Source: Parabacteroides chinchillae (GTDB taxonomy: Bacteria > Bacteroidota > Bacteroidia > Bacteroidales > Tannerellaceae). Taken from it: a stretch of DNA of 64,000 nucleotides. Positions within the stretch are counted from its first letter, which is position 1. Every line of letters begins with the position of its first letter. Below the pieces are notes generated by a model. That model did not search any database, was not told the origin of the DNA, and saw only the letters and a program-made list of their open reading frames with translations. This document shows, piece after piece, positions 8,076 through 17,350 of the stretch. A program made the position numbers and the translations under genes. The stretch lies in the NCBI RefSeq assembly GCF_900108035.1, contig NZ_FNVS01000009.1, forward strand, positions 1-64,000, in the 5' to 3' direction.

Positions 8076-9095
8076 TTACTGTAAACGCTTCATTCCTTCA
8101 CCATAATCTTTCAGGAAAGTCTGGTCAGGGTACTGTTGCCAATACCGGTCGTCCATATAAACAGCAAAGGAAGTAATGTTTTTAATACCGAATCCGGCAT
8201 ACGTTTCCAAATCAGACATAAATACGTCAGGATGCCAAGGCAGTTTAACAGCCGGTTTCTTCCAATCGCTAAACAAGGAAACATCCAGCCAGTATTCAAG
8301 TACAACTGCGGTTTCGGCCGGAAATACCTTTAAATTATCTTCCAAAAACCTTATGTTTTCGGCATGTGTCATACCTCTTCCACTAGCAAATTCGTCGGAA
8401 AGAGGTTTTTCCCAACTACGATAAAAAGGTGCAAACTCAAGGAAAATGCCATCGGCCGGTTTTACCTTCTTGGGAGCTTCCATAGTAGTATGGTAAGCAA
8501 GATGGGCTAACTGTGCTTTGGGATCAATCGTTTTAAGTCCTTGTATAATCCGGTTTTCTATCATCAAAGCCTGTTCGCTTCCGGAAAGATGAGCACATTC
8601 CGGACAAAAGCAAAGAGGTGCACCATCATCCAGCCAATAATAATAGCGATGATTAGTAGACGGAAGTAGTTTAGCATAATGAATTGCGTTTTCAGCTATT
8701 ATATCCAATGCTTTAGAAGAGCTGGCACAACAATTGAAGTCGGCCACGCGATTCCCGTTTTCATCCATACGGAACAAGGTAGAGTCTTCTGAAAATAATT
8801 CCCTGGGTAATAATTCGTGGATAGCATGCAATTGATGTTCGACCTGAATGCCATATTTATTGCAATCGGCAAGGAACTTCTGCCCTTTTTCAGATTTGAT
8901 AAAAGCTTCTACTTCCTTGGGAGTAACATGTGTACCAATAGTGTTTATACCGTTATCGGCAGCCAAGCGGGGCCAATCTACGGTTTCCAGATCGTGAACG
9001 GAGAGAACAACACCTCTCATCTTAAAAAACGATTCTTCGGAATGGCATGCACATAACAGCAGTACCAGCAAGCTTAACAGCAGTTTTTTCATCAT
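8076..9095 (-). CDS. DUF4838-type lipoprotein, glycoside-hydrolase-like, 339 aa
   Basis: The signal MMKKLLLSLLVLLLCAC gives a lipid-modified Cys17. The body resembles DUF4838, a TIM-barrel-like domain of polysaccharide loci: YYYWLDDGAPLCFCPEC around residue 150, GIFLEFAPFYRSWEKPL around 220, VVLEYWLDVSLFSDWKKP and a final MDDRYWQQYP. The two cysteines in CFCPEC could bind metal. Conserved acidic residues at predicted strand ends (WLDDG, FLEFAP, LEYWLD) are compatible with a catalytic barrel, but no activity is established for this protein. It lies between the LytTR remnant and a DUF4890 gene, just outside the SusCD locus. Confidence 0.7.
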   Translation of the reverse strand: MMKKLLLSLLVLLLCACHSEESFFKMRGVVLSVHDLETVDWPRLAADNGINTIGTHVTPKEVEAFIKSEKGQKFLADCNKYGIQVEHQLHAIHELLPRELFSEDSTLFRMDENGNRVADFNCCASSSKALDIIAENAIHYAKLLPSTNHRYYYWLDDGAPLCFCPECAHLSGSEQALMIENRIIQGLKTIDPKAQLAHLAYHTTMEAPKKVKPADGIFLEFAPFYRSWEKPLSDEFASGRGMTHAENIRFLEDNLKVFPAETAVVLEYWLDVSLFSDWKKPAVKLPWHPDVFMSDLETYAGFGIKNITSFAVYMDDRYWQQYPDQTFLKDYGEGMKRLQ

Positions 9096-9131
9096 GATAT
9101 AATATTAAAGTTGACAGCTGATAAACAACAA

Positions 9132-9173
9132 TGGACAGTCAAAAATATTGCGTATGCAACCGTCAACTGTCCA
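9132..9173. repeat. Inverted repeat TGGACAGT / ACTGTCCA between the DUF4838 and DUF4890 genes
   Basis: Perfect 8-bp arms (9132-9139, 9166-9173) surround a 26-bp AT-rich centre. Related GACAG/GTCAAC words lie on both sides (9111-9117, 9162-9166). It could be an operator or a weak minus-strand terminator for the DUF4890 gene; there is no T-tract. Confidence 0.4.
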
Positions 9174-9196
9174 CCGTCACCTTTCAAGTGAAATAA

Positions 9197-9568
9197 TTAT
9201 CTTCGTCCGTTTCCTTTGCGGTGAATCTTCTTTGCTGCCATCTTTTCCTGATATAATTTGTATTGTTCTTCAGTAAGAACTTTTTTCAGTTGAGCATCAC
9301 GTTCTGTACGCATAGCCGTCATTTCGGCACGTTTTTTATCACGGACAACCTTTGCTTTTTCACGCTCGACCTTCATTTTATCAGCAAATTCCTGATTGAT
9401 CTTACGGAACTCGGCAGCTTGTTTTTCATCCAATTTCAATGATTCGACCATCGTTTCATAACGTTTGGATGAATCATCGTTTCTTTTATCCATTCTTTTG
9501 CCATCGCGGGCAAATACTGAAACGGAACTTAATACAATAACTAAACACAAACCTATTACCTTTTTCAT
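9197..9568 (-). CDS. DUF4890 periplasmic protein, 123 aa
   Basis: A cleavable signal (MKKVIGLCLVIVLSSVSVFA) precedes a highly charged helical protein rich in Lys, Glu and Arg. It contains LKLDEKQAAEFRKINQEFADKM and LKKVLTEEQYKLYQEKMAAKK. The pattern of two LxLxxEQ/LTEEQ-type helices is that of DUF4890 and is reminiscent of Spy/CpxP periplasmic chaperones. A role as a periplasmic stress or metal-binding protein is inference only. Intergenic gaps of about 100 bp on each side suggest it is transcribed alone. Confidence 0.75.
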   Translation of the reverse strand: MKKVIGLCLVIVLSSVSVFARDGKRMDKRNDDSSKRYETMVESLKLDEKQAAEFRKINQEFADKMKVEREKAKVVRDKKRAEMTAMRTERDAQLKKVLTEEQYKLYQEKMAAKKIHRKGNGRR

Positions 9569-9654
9569 AAAACTATACCAATTCGTTTAATTAATACTTG
9601 TTTGTGAAGCGCTTCGAAACAATAGACCGAAAACGAGGCAAAAGGTTTAAAGGC

Positions 9655-9675
9655 AGCCTGATTTTTTTTCAGGCT
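9655..9675 (-). terminator. Probable terminator after the single-domain DUF1080 gene
   Basis: AGCCTGA (9655-9661) and TCAGGCT (9669-9675) form a 7-bp stem with a 7-nt loop, 10 bp past the stop codon at 9686. The minus-strand tail is GCCTTTAAACCTTTT, a weak T-tract. Confidence 0.5.
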
Positions 9676-9685
9676 ACCGGCTCTT

Positions 9686-10354
9686 TTACAATTGTTTAAT
9701 CTTTATGTTGCGGAACCATATACCGGATTCGCCATGCTTGCCTTGAAAACCGATATAGCCTTTCGGTTGTATTTCGCAATATGGTTTAGGCAACCAGGCC
9801 GGAATATCTGTTCCGTCAGGATTTTTTGTACCGGAAGTCCAATCGGCCAGATTTGCCGAAACAATCTTTTTACCGTTTAGCTCCACATCAATTTGTTGAC
9901 CTTTGGCTGTGACAGTCATCTGGTTCCAGTCACCCGGCTCCTTAACAACCAGCTGTTCATTTGCCCCTTTGTGTCCGAAGATAGCACCACAACGCAGATT
10001 TTCCGCAAGTTCTTTCCATTGTGGATGATGATCGTCGGCAATCTGGATTTCTATAGATGTAGGAATCCAGTCTTTTTTGTCCGGACAATAAATAACAACA
10101 CCGCTATTAGTATTCACGTCTGTTTTGAACTCCAGTTCCAATACAAAATTTTCATACTGGTCTTTCGTCCAAATAGCCTGATCGGCATTAGCAGTCAAGA
10201 TACCATCCTGCATACTCCACACGGCCTGGTCATAATCTGCATTCGACAAATCGTCGGCAAACAACGGTTTAAAGTCATTCTTTGTACTACAAGCTGCCAA
10301 AGTAAGGCAACACACAAATAAAGCTAACAGCTTTCCGATACTTGTTTTGTTCAT
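9686..10354 (-). CDS. DUF1080 (3-keto-disaccharide hydrolase family) lipoprotein, 222 aa
   Basis: The lipobox is LTLAAC (Cys22). One DUF1080 domain fills the rest: FVLELEFKTDVNTNSGVVIY, SIEIQIADDHHP, EPGDWNQMTVTAKGQQIDVELNG and a final GIWFRNIKIKQL. Family members act on oxidised (3-keto) sugars. It starts 26 bp past the SusD stop and reads in the same direction, so it may be the last gene of the first SusCD operon, giving that operon an extracytoplasmic hydrolase. Confidence 0.8.
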   Translation of the reverse strand: MNKTSIGKLLALFVCCLTLAACSTKNDFKPLFADDLSNADYDQAVWSMQDGILTANADQAIWTKDQYENFVLELEFKTDVNTNSGVVIYCPDKKDWIPTSIEIQIADDHHPQWKELAENLRCGAIFGHKGANEQLVVKEPGDWNQMTVTAKGQQIDVELNGKKIVSANLADWTSGTKNPDGTDIPAWLPKPYCEIQPKGYIGFQGKHGESGIWFRNIKIKQL

Positions 10355-10379
10355 AATGGTAATTTATATAGTTAAACAA

Positions 10380-12068
10380 TTAAAAACCAGGTGTTGTTTG
10401 CTCTAACAATGGATTGGCATTGAGTGCCCTGTAGGGTATAGGGAAAACATCTTGATTTGATGCATCAGGGCTCTTGTCCCACCAAGTTCCTTCACTGAAA
10501 CGGTTCCATCTTATCAAATCTATGCGACGGTGGCGTTCGCCTAAAAATTCACGCCCCAATTCATCTACAAACTCATCATCAGTCAGTTTTGCAAGGTTCT
10601 GTTCATAACTAAAACGAGGCCAATCTGCAGCCGAGAAATATCTCTTTCTCACAGCATCCAACAAACGAGCCGCACCCAATTTATCATTTGCCCGATACTT
10701 ACACTCAGCCAATGAATAATAAATTTCCGCCAATCGTATTTCAGGAATAGAGTTCATTTGAAATAAATCTTTGGATTGAGGAAGCCAAGGAAATTTAATT
10801 AAACGATACCCTGTATTTTCCTCTCCATATATAACATGGGAACCTTTAGCTAGTCCGGCTTCCCCCTCTGAAAAACGGCCTACCTGATCTACATAAACCA
10901 AAGGCTTTCCGTTATATTCTTCTGTACCTGTAATGATCTCATCGGTATAGCCATAACCTTTGTCATAATCAAACTTATATTGCGTGCCCATAAGGAAAAA
11001 GCCTTCATAATCACCTTCCACACTCGTCACTCTAAACGGTTTTTTCCGAATATCCTCATTCGGAAATTTCTCAAATGGCATCCCCAGTTTGTCTTGGTAA
11101 AGATTGCCTCTCAAGTCTCTTGACGGAGCTAGATTTCCTCCATTCCAACCTTGCCAGTCATTATCCAAAGAATAACGATCCTGATAATGCATCCACATAT
11201 TGTACATCCATGATGCTTCCAGATAATTTTTTTTATGGGCAAACTCAAATATGTTTTCCGGCGACTTGTATCCGTTAATACCAGCCCGGAAGGGACCGCG
11301 ATAATCCGGATCGATACTATAACTACCGTATTTACCGTCTATAATTTCCTGAGCAACGCGCGCGCAATCATCATAACGGGACTTTCCCGTCCATTTTTCA
11401 GCATTTAGATACAAACGTACCAATATAGAGGCAGCCCCTCCTTGGTCGAGACGTGAAGAAGTTATATTTTTCGGCAACGCCGGAATAACAGCTAACAGTT
11501 CTGACTCGATAAAATCAAAAACTTCCTGAGGAGAAGATTGTCCTTTTATCTCATCTACTCCGGTAACTATAGGCACATATCTGAAAAAATCGATCAAAAA
11601 CATATAATACCAAGCTCTAAGTCCACGTACTTCGGCAATATACTGATTTTTTACATTCTCATTTAATTTAAATCTAGAAAAATCTAATTTTTCAAAATCT
11701 GAAATCACATTATTGCACAACGTAACTCCCTTATAAGGCCCAACCCATGCATTATAAACAAAATTTTCCTGCACTGTCCATTTATGCTCATGTAAACGAA
11801 CATATTCACCACCGTTATATCCATGCTTTCCACGGGTGGGAATCATTAATTGATCGGCCGTTACCTCCTGTAAAAAATAACGGGCATCTTCCCATCCTGT
11901 TTTATGAGCCCATGTATAATTGCTTGTCAGAGCAGCATAAACATTCTCACTATTTTGATAATAGTTGGTAGCCGTAATCTGACTGAAAACCTCTTCATCC
12001 AGATTCGTACACGAAACCCAAACGGAGCCAACTATACATAAACTTATTATATATTTAAACAGCTTCAT
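10380..12068 (-). CDS. SusD/RagB-family nutrient-binding lipoprotein 1
   Basis: The start is ATG 12068, where the lipoprotein signal MKLFKYIISLCIVGSVWVSC begins (Cys20); an upstream start in the same frame lacks a signal. The mature protein of about 540 residues shows the SusD pattern: an N-terminal TPR-like helical region, AEVRGLRAWYYMFLIDFFRYVPIVT, and the C-terminal EIRLAEIYYSLAECKYRANDKLGAARLLDAVRKRYF followed by LGREFLGERHRRIDLIRWNRF. SusD proteins cap their partner SusC and bind glycan at the cell surface. It follows susC with a 19-bp gap. The ligand cannot be read from the sequence. Confidence 0.93.
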   Translation of the reverse strand: MKLFKYIISLCIVGSVWVSCTNLDEEVFSQITATNYYQNSENVYAALTSNYTWAHKTGWEDARYFLQEVTADQLMIPTRGKHGYNGGEYVRLHEHKWTVQENFVYNAWVGPYKGVTLCNNVISDFEKLDFSRFKLNENVKNQYIAEVRGLRAWYYMFLIDFFRYVPIVTGVDEIKGQSSPQEVFDFIESELLAVIPALPKNITSSRLDQGGAASILVRLYLNAEKWTGKSRYDDCARVAQEIIDGKYGSYSIDPDYRGPFRAGINGYKSPENIFEFAHKKNYLEASWMYNMWMHYQDRYSLDNDWQGWNGGNLAPSRDLRGNLYQDKLGMPFEKFPNEDIRKKPFRVTSVEGDYEGFFLMGTQYKFDYDKGYGYTDEIITGTEEYNGKPLVYVDQVGRFSEGEAGLAKGSHVIYGEENTGYRLIKFPWLPQSKDLFQMNSIPEIRLAEIYYSLAECKYRANDKLGAARLLDAVRKRYFSAADWPRFSYEQNLAKLTDDEFVDELGREFLGERHRRIDLIRWNRFSEGTWWDKSPDASNQDVFPIPYRALNANPLLEQTTPGF

Positions 12069-12087
12069 AATAATAGATAATTTAAGG

Positions 12088-15000
12088 TTAATAAGATATT
12101 TGGATCCCAATTGTAAAAGAACGAGCCACCGGATAGACATTAAGACCGCTGACACCCGGTTCCAAGCCATTTATATCAACAGCCGTAGGGTCCATTACGG
12201 AATATCCGGTAAGCGTAAAAGCATTCTTTATTGTACCGTATATTCTCAAATTGCTAATCCAGTCTGTTTTTAAACTCGGAGTCCACCCTAGAGTAATATT
12301 ATCAAGTCTGAAATAATTTCCGTTCTCCAGAAAGTAATCACACATCACCTTTCCCGAAGTAATATGTCCATTCTTCCCATAAGCATCTTTCAACAAATTA
12401 ATACCCGGCTCCGCCATCAAACCATAATACATTTGATACATATTCAATATCTGATAGTCAAACTTTCCCTGAAAATACAAAGTCAGATCGAAGCCTTTAT
12501 AACGCAACGTATTCCCCCAAGTCAATGCATACCGAGGAGCTCCATGCCCAATGTTGCCTTTGTCGGCATCACTGGCAACCCCATTAGCCAGTATTTTCTC
12601 GCCTCCTTCTTTGGCATCCTTCCACACCAACATATTACCGCTCTCATCGACTCCCGCATATTTTAACCCCCAAAATGTTCCAACTTCCGTTCCATCTTTC
12701 AAACGCTGTGCATATCCGGGAAGTCCGGGAGCAGGCAAATAATAACGGTCCATATATCCCTTCTGATATGTACCATTTGAGAATTTATCCAATTTAGACT
12801 TGGTATAAGATACTATAACATTTGTTGAATAAGAAAAATCCTTTGTCCGGACTGCATCCCAATTCAGCGTTAGTTCGATGCCTTTTGAACTGGTAGAGGC
12901 TACGTTTGTAAATATCTGGTCATACATGAAAGGAGGAAGAGGAGCATCATAATTGGAAATAACGTCCTTCCCTTTCCGTATATAAGCATCAAGACTACCG
13001 GATAGCTTATTCTGAAAGAATCCGAAATCGAGCCCTAAATTATACGATATCTGTTTTTCCCAGTGCAAATCGGGATTGGGGTTATTTGCCGGTCCCCATG
13101 TCTGTATCCACTGTCCAAGATCATTCTGCCATCTTTCGCCCCCTTTATAACGAGCCAGTGCCGAATACATCGGGAAGCCGGAACGTCCCGTTGCTCCATA
13201 CGAGAAACGAAGCTTTAATTCATCAATATTCTTAACAGACTTTATCACAGGCAAATTAGACAAACGCCATGCAGCTGAGGCCGCAGGAAACCAACCCCAT
13301 TTATGATTAGCGCCAAATTTGCTATTCCCTTCATACCTGACGGAAGCAGTCAAATAATACGTATCATCATAGTTATAATTTAAACGGGCAGGAAAACCGA
13401 TTGTCTTTTCTTTTTCTTTCAATGATTCCATACCCAAACGTCCGGAGGCCATATTCCAATCCCCCGCTTGCAGATTATTGTAAGAAAGCACATCAGAGGG
13501 AAAGTTCGCATTTTCTGCAAAAAACATCCGATGATTAAACTCTTGGTACGAATATCCTGCCATTAATTTAATGGTATGTTTATCTATTGAAGTGAAATAA
13601 TTACCAATCCATTCAAAGGTATAATCCGTCCAGTTTTCATTCTGCAACCGAGCACGCCCCTGACGCATGTTATCTACAGATTCTTTATGCTTGGAATTGA
13701 TGTACAGGCGTCTCAAATACTCTTGGCTTTGTCTTGCCAAAGAAACCTCGGTATTCAGATTAGGCAAAATATTCAACTTAATTTTAAAATCGGCAAGGGA
13801 GAACTGCCTATCTCCGCCATTTTCCTGGTCTTTTATATCTCCTACAGGATTGTAGGTGTCAAATCCGTACAAAATACTATATTTATCAGGATCGTCTTTA
13901 TCCATCATCGGATGAGTAGGGTTCAGCTTAACTGCTTGCTGAAACACTTTATAGTCTACATATTCTTCATTTATTACGCGTGTAGACAAATTTCCACTCA
14001 CTTCCAACAATCCTTTCAACGTTTTAGCAGAAAACCCCATTCGGACACCATATTCTTTTCGGGAAGAACCAATATCCAACCCCTCCTTCGTTTTGTAATT
14101 AGCCGAAGCCCGGAATGTTAGATTCTCTCCTCCACCGGATATGGCAACGTAGTGATTCTGGTCTATGTTATTTTTCCTCAATAACTGATCATACCAATTT
14201 GTATGACTGCCAAAATCTATATCTCTTTTATGTGCCAGAAACTCCTCTGCAGAAAGGACTTCCGGCTTATTAGCAACCATGTCATGATCCATATAGCCAT
14301 CATAGGTAACAGAAACTTTTCCTGCCTTACCTTTTTTCGTCTGAATCAAAATAACCCCGTTAGCAGCGCGAGAACCATAAATAGCTGCCGCCGAACCATC
14401 TTTTAAAATTGTTATCGATTCTATATCCTGATTTGCAATGTTTCTCAAATCAGCTCCCGGCATTCCATCAACTATAACCAACGGCGTATTTCCCGCATCA
14501 ATAGAAGAGGCACCACGCATTTGTATATTAGGAGATGCATTCGGATCTGCTGCTGCCGGATTTGAAACACTCACACCTGAAACTTTTCCATCAATCATAG
14601 ACAACGGACTAGTAAACGCTCCTTGTAAAAAGTCTTTGCTGGAAACAGACGTAACCGCAGAAGTCAATTCCTTTTTTTCTACTGACCCATACCCTACTAC
14701 AACGACTTCCGATACCTTCAATACATCCGTCTCCAGTTTTACAATTAAGCTTGTTTTCCCTTTCAATGGTATATCCTGAGTAATATATCCAATATATGAA
14801 ACCTGCAATACCCCATTTCCAATATCCTGAGTCTCAAATTCAAATTTTCCTTCTATATCTGAAATACAGCCGAAGGAAGTACCCTTAACAAGGACATTCG
14901 CTCCAATTATCGGTTCTCCATATTCATCCAAAACACGTCCGGTTATTCTTGTCTTTTCATCAACCGGAACATTCATCTTTGTCAGAATCACATCCCTATC

Positions 15001-15351
15001 CACCACCTTATAGTGAACATCTGAGCCCTCGAACAATTGATTCAGCACAACAAAAACATCTGCATCCTGTGCGTTTACAGAAACTTTCCGGTTTACATTT
15101 ATCAGCTTGCTATTGTAGAAAAACTGGAAGTCGGTTTGTTTCTCTATCGTTTCCAGAATTTCCGCCACTGTTTTTTCCGTCATGCGGATTGACAATGTTG
15201 CAGTTTGTGCATACGAATGAGAAGCGAATGCAATACTGATAGACATACACAGTAATAAACAGGTTAACTTCATGGTTCTCGTTAATTTAGGCACCCACCA
15301 GAATCTACCATAAAAGTGTGCACCAAGTTGGATATAACAATTCTTTGTCAT
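12088..15351 (-). CDS. SusC/RagA-family TonB-linked outer-membrane receptor 1, with STN domain
   Basis: Domains in order: an extended signal region (true signal near residues 27-49, MKLTCLLLCMS to SYAQ); an STN signalling domain (about 52-123, VAEILETIEKQTDFQFFYN); a carboxypeptidase-regulatory-like domain (about 136-210, GEPIIGANVLVKGT); a TonB-box-like EVVVVGYG (215-222); a plug with PLVIVDGMPGADLRNI and GSAAAIYGSRAANGVILIQTKKG; then a 22-strand-type barrel ending in a final aromatic residue (QISY). The STN domain is the part that signals to FecR anti-sigma factors, matching the FecR gene just upstream. Import of an oligosaccharide with its SusD partner is the family role. Confidence 0.94.
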   Translation of the reverse strand: MTKNCYIQLGAHFYGRFWWVPKLTRTMKLTCLLLCMSISIAFASHSYAQTATLSIRMTEKTVAEILETIEKQTDFQFFYNSKLINVNRKVSVNAQDADVFVVLNQLFEGSDVHYKVVDRDVILTKMNVPVDEKTRITGRVLDEYGEPIIGANVLVKGTSFGCISDIEGKFEFETQDIGNGVLQVSYIGYITQDIPLKGKTSLIVKLETDVLKVSEVVVVGYGSVEKKELTSAVTSVSSKDFLQGAFTSPLSMIDGKVSGVSVSNPAAADPNASPNIQMRGASSIDAGNTPLVIVDGMPGADLRNIANQDIESITILKDGSAAAIYGSRAANGVILIQTKKGKAGKVSVTYDGYMDHDMVANKPEVLSAEEFLAHKRDIDFGSHTNWYDQLLRKNNIDQNHYVAISGGGENLTFRASANYKTKEGLDIGSSRKEYGVRMGFSAKTLKGLLEVSGNLSTRVINEEYVDYKVFQQAVKLNPTHPMMDKDDPDKYSILYGFDTYNPVGDIKDQENGGDRQFSLADFKIKLNILPNLNTEVSLARQSQEYLRRLYINSKHKESVDNMRQGRARLQNENWTDYTFEWIGNYFTSIDKHTIKLMAGYSYQEFNHRMFFAENANFPSDVLSYNNLQAGDWNMASGRLGMESLKEKEKTIGFPARLNYNYDDTYYLTASVRYEGNSKFGANHKWGWFPAASAAWRLSNLPVIKSVKNIDELKLRFSYGATGRSGFPMYSALARYKGGERWQNDLGQWIQTWGPANNPNPDLHWEKQISYNLGLDFGFFQNKLSGSLDAYIRKGKDVISNYDAPLPPFMYDQIFTNVASTSSKGIELTLNWDAVRTKDFSYSTNVIVSYTKSKLDKFSNGTYQKGYMDRYYLPAPGLPGYAQRLKDGTEVGTFWGLKYAGVDESGNMLVWKDAKEGGEKILANGVASDADKGNIGHGAPRYALTWGNTLRYKGFDLTLYFQGKFDYQILNMYQMYYGLMAEPGINLLKDAYGKNGHITSGKVMCDYFLENGNYFRLDNITLGWTPSLKTDWISNLRIYGTIKNAFTLTGYSVMDPTAVDINGLEPGVSGLNVYPVARSFTIGIQISY

Positions 15352-15358
15352 ATTTTTG
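15328..15358 (+). promoter_or_regulatory. Antisense promoter overlapping the start codon of susC 1
   Basis: On the plus strand TTG (15328-15330), a 20-bp spacer and TATTTTTG (15351-15358) form a full consensus promoter. Its -7 box begins at the last base of the complemented susC ATG. It points away from susC, into the susC 5' leader. Confidence 0.62.
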
Positions 15359-15363
15359 TAATG

Positions 15364-15462
15364 ATTTAAGATTAAAAAATTATTTCTTTAGTTCGTTTTA
15401 AGACCTGCTATTGAATATTTCATACGGGAAGATGCTGGTAACATGTTTCCGTATGTTTTTAT
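15364..15462 (+). ncRNA. Predicted antisense RNA opposite the susC 1 leader (DonS-like arrangement)
   Basis: From the antisense promoter a transcript would run about 100 nt to a strong hairpin. CATACGGGAA (15421-15430) pairs with TTTCCGTATG (15446-15455) and is followed by TTTTTATT, a proper terminator on the plus strand only. No open frame lies in it. Short RNAs divergent from or antisense to susC leaders, lying between the anti-sigma gene and susC, are known in Bacteroides (DonS family) and repress their locus. The boundaries here are estimates from promoter and terminator. Confidence 0.55.
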
Positions 15463-15531
15463 TCTGTAAGTCTGTCGGTTTTACTTTTCGGTTTTATCCA
15501 TAGGCAAACTGATTTTATTAGACATCAATCA

Positions 15532-16593
15532 TTATTTTTTATTCCAAAGGATAACTTTGGTTTTCGTTATTTTCTCGCTGTCATCCGTCAAGACATGATT
15601 TATCTTATAATCTATATTTGATGATATTTTCAAATAATCCAATATCTGAGGTAATTGCCGGTTGACAAATGTACCAGTAAAACAATAGCTCTTAATAATC
15701 GCATCCTTAACCTCAAAATCGACATTATAGAAATAAGACAATCTCTTTAGAACTTCTGGTAAAGGGCTGTCCTTAAACATTAACTTTCCCTCCATCCACC
15801 CTGTATCATACATAGTATTTACTGTTTCTACATTCAAAGTATTAGATAATAAATCATAGGAGGCTCTCTCCGAAGGCAAAAGTGCCCTGCTAAGTTGTCC
15901 TTTTGCTGTTTTAATCTCAAGATCAATACGTCCGTTTACCAATGTGGCACATATCTTGTTTTCTCCGGCATATGCCTGCAAATTAAATTCTGTTCCTAAT
16001 ACTTTTACAGACATTTTGTCGTCAATTACGCCAACGATAAAAGGACATTCAGGATTATGCGTTACTTTAAAATAAGCTTCGCCTACTAATGATACTTTCC
16101 GTTGATCCTTATCATAAGGCAAAGGATAAGTAATCGAACTACCTGAATTTAAACACACGACCGTACCGTCCGGCAATTCCAGATTTGTACGCATACCGGC
16201 ATTGGCTTGAACCGTAACTGACTGAGGCTTTATCAAACGTAACGCTTTAAAGTTCTTCATATCAACTAAAGTTACAGACAATAAAAATGCCCCAATAAAA
16301 CAAGCGGCAACCGCAACAATACGGCGAAAATATAAATTGAAAGAACGTTTCTTCAATTTACTCTGAATCTGATTAAATGCTTTTAACGGATCACGATCAG
16401 CCAAACGCTTCTGTGTTCGCTGCGCAAAATAAATACGAGCGATCTGGAGAAGTTCTTTTTCATGTTCATTATTCTCTTTCAACCAGTCTTCAACCAGTCT
16501 CCGCTCTTCTGCCGAAGCTTCCCCACGGACGTATTTTAATAAAATTACGCCACCCGGTTCCGTTAACTCATCATATTTAATTTTCTCTTCCAT
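15532..16593 (-). CDS. FecR-family anti-sigma factor 1
   Basis: ATG 16593 is preferred because AGAAGG lies 7 nt before it; ATG 16629 in the same frame would add 12 residues. The N-terminal cytoplasmic region (about 1-85) has the anti-sigma helix bundle (VILLKYVRGEASAEERRLVEDWLKEN). One membrane segment follows (about residues 92-110, IVAVAACFIGAFLLSVTLV). The periplasmic FecR domain has TNLELPDGTVVCLNSGSSITYP and FNLQAYAGENKICATLVNG, and the C-terminal DUF4974-like region ends in the lysine tail. It should hold the ECF factor until the STN domain of the SusC receptor signals. It lies directly upstream of susC 1 on the same strand, while its presumed sigma gene is divergent. Confidence 0.9.
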   Translation of the reverse strand: MEEKIKYDELTEPGGVILLKYVRGEASAEERRLVEDWLKENNEHEKELLQIARIYFAQRTQKRLADRDPLKAFNQIQSKLKKRSFNLYFRRIVAVAACFIGAFLLSVTLVDMKNFKALRLIKPQSVTVQANAGMRTNLELPDGTVVCLNSGSSITYPLPYDKDQRKVSLVGEAYFKVTHNPECPFIVGVIDDKMSVKVLGTEFNLQAYAGENKICATLVNGRIDLEIKTAKGQLSRALLPSERASYDLLSNTLNVETVNTMYDTGWMEGKLMFKDSPLPEVLKRLSYFYNVDFEVKDAIIKSYCFTGTFVNRQLPQILDYLKISSNIDYKINHVLTDDSEKITKTKVILWNKK

Positions 16594-16710
16594 ATAACCG
16601 CCTTCTATTAATAAGACAATACTTTCCATATCATACCCTAAACGAGTATGAAACTTTTTTCAGACATATGGCAATATTTTTTCTTTTCCTTTTGATTTTA
16701 TGTAGTTTCA

Positions 16711-16740
16711 TTTGTTTTTACAATTAAAAAATTACCTTTG
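16711..16740 (+). promoter_or_regulatory. Promoter of ECF sigma gene 1
   Basis: TTTG (16711-16714), an 18-bp spacer and TACCTTTG (16733-16740) match the primary-sigma consensus, 29 bp before the ATG. The sigma gene therefore looks to be transcribed by the housekeeping holoenzyme. Confidence 0.6.
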
Positions 16741-16769
16741 CCTTACTGGGAAAAGTATATCTAATACGT

Positions 16770-17318
16770 ATGGAAGACGCATCATTATTTGAATTAATGA
16801 GGATAGGAAATAAAGATGCTTTCAAACAGTTGTTTGTGAAGTACTACTCACCTTTATGTGAATTTGCTTCACAGTACATCCCTGATGAAGATTCAGAAGA
16901 ACTAATTCAAGACCTTATGTTATTTATTTGGGAAACAAAAGAAAAACTCGTCATCGAAAATTCATTAAAATCCTACTTGTTTACTTCCGCCAAACATCGT
17001 TGTCTGAATGCTATAAAAAAACAAATCTATCATGAAAGAATACATTCCATACTCTACGAAAAACTAAAAGACCAATTTGAAAATCCGGATTATTACTTCA
17101 TAAACGAACTGAGCCAAAACATCCAAAATGCAATTAATGAACTACCCGAAGGTTATCGCGAGACATTTACGTTAAGTCGTTTCGGTGAAAAAACAAACGC
17201 CGAGGTCGCAAAGACTCTCGGCGTTTCAATAAAAACGGTGGAGTATCGAATTTCACAATCTTTAAAAATACTCCGGATCAAACTAAAAGACTATCTTCTT
17301 CTCTTTATGTATTTATGA
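16770..17318 (+). CDS. ECF RNA polymerase sigma factor 1 (PUL type)
   Basis: At 182 residues this has sigma region 2 (NKDAFKQLFVKYYSPLCEFASQYI, ELIQDLMLFIWETKEKL) and region 4 with its helix-turn-helix (LPEGYRETFTLSRFGEKTNAEVAKTLGVSIKTVEYRISQSLKIL, about 125-170). This is the sigma-70 family used with FecR anti-sigmas to switch on SusCD operons. It is divergent from the FecR gene, with 176 bp between their starts, whereas in most such loci sigma and anti-sigma are adjacent on one strand. Its targets are most likely the leaders of susC 1 or susC 2, where I find no TAnnTTTG box on the coding strand. Confidence 0.9.
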   Translation: MEDASLFELMRIGNKDAFKQLFVKYYSPLCEFASQYIPDEDSEELIQDLMLFIWETKEKLVIENSLKSYLFTSAKHRCLNAIKKQIYHERIHSILYEKLKDQFENPDYYFINELSQNIQNAINELPEGYRETFTLSRFGEKTNAEVAKTLGVSIKTVEYRISQSLKILRIKLKDYLLLFMYL

Positions 17319-17350
17319 CAAGTCCTGCCTGTCTTCCGTTTTTACCATAA

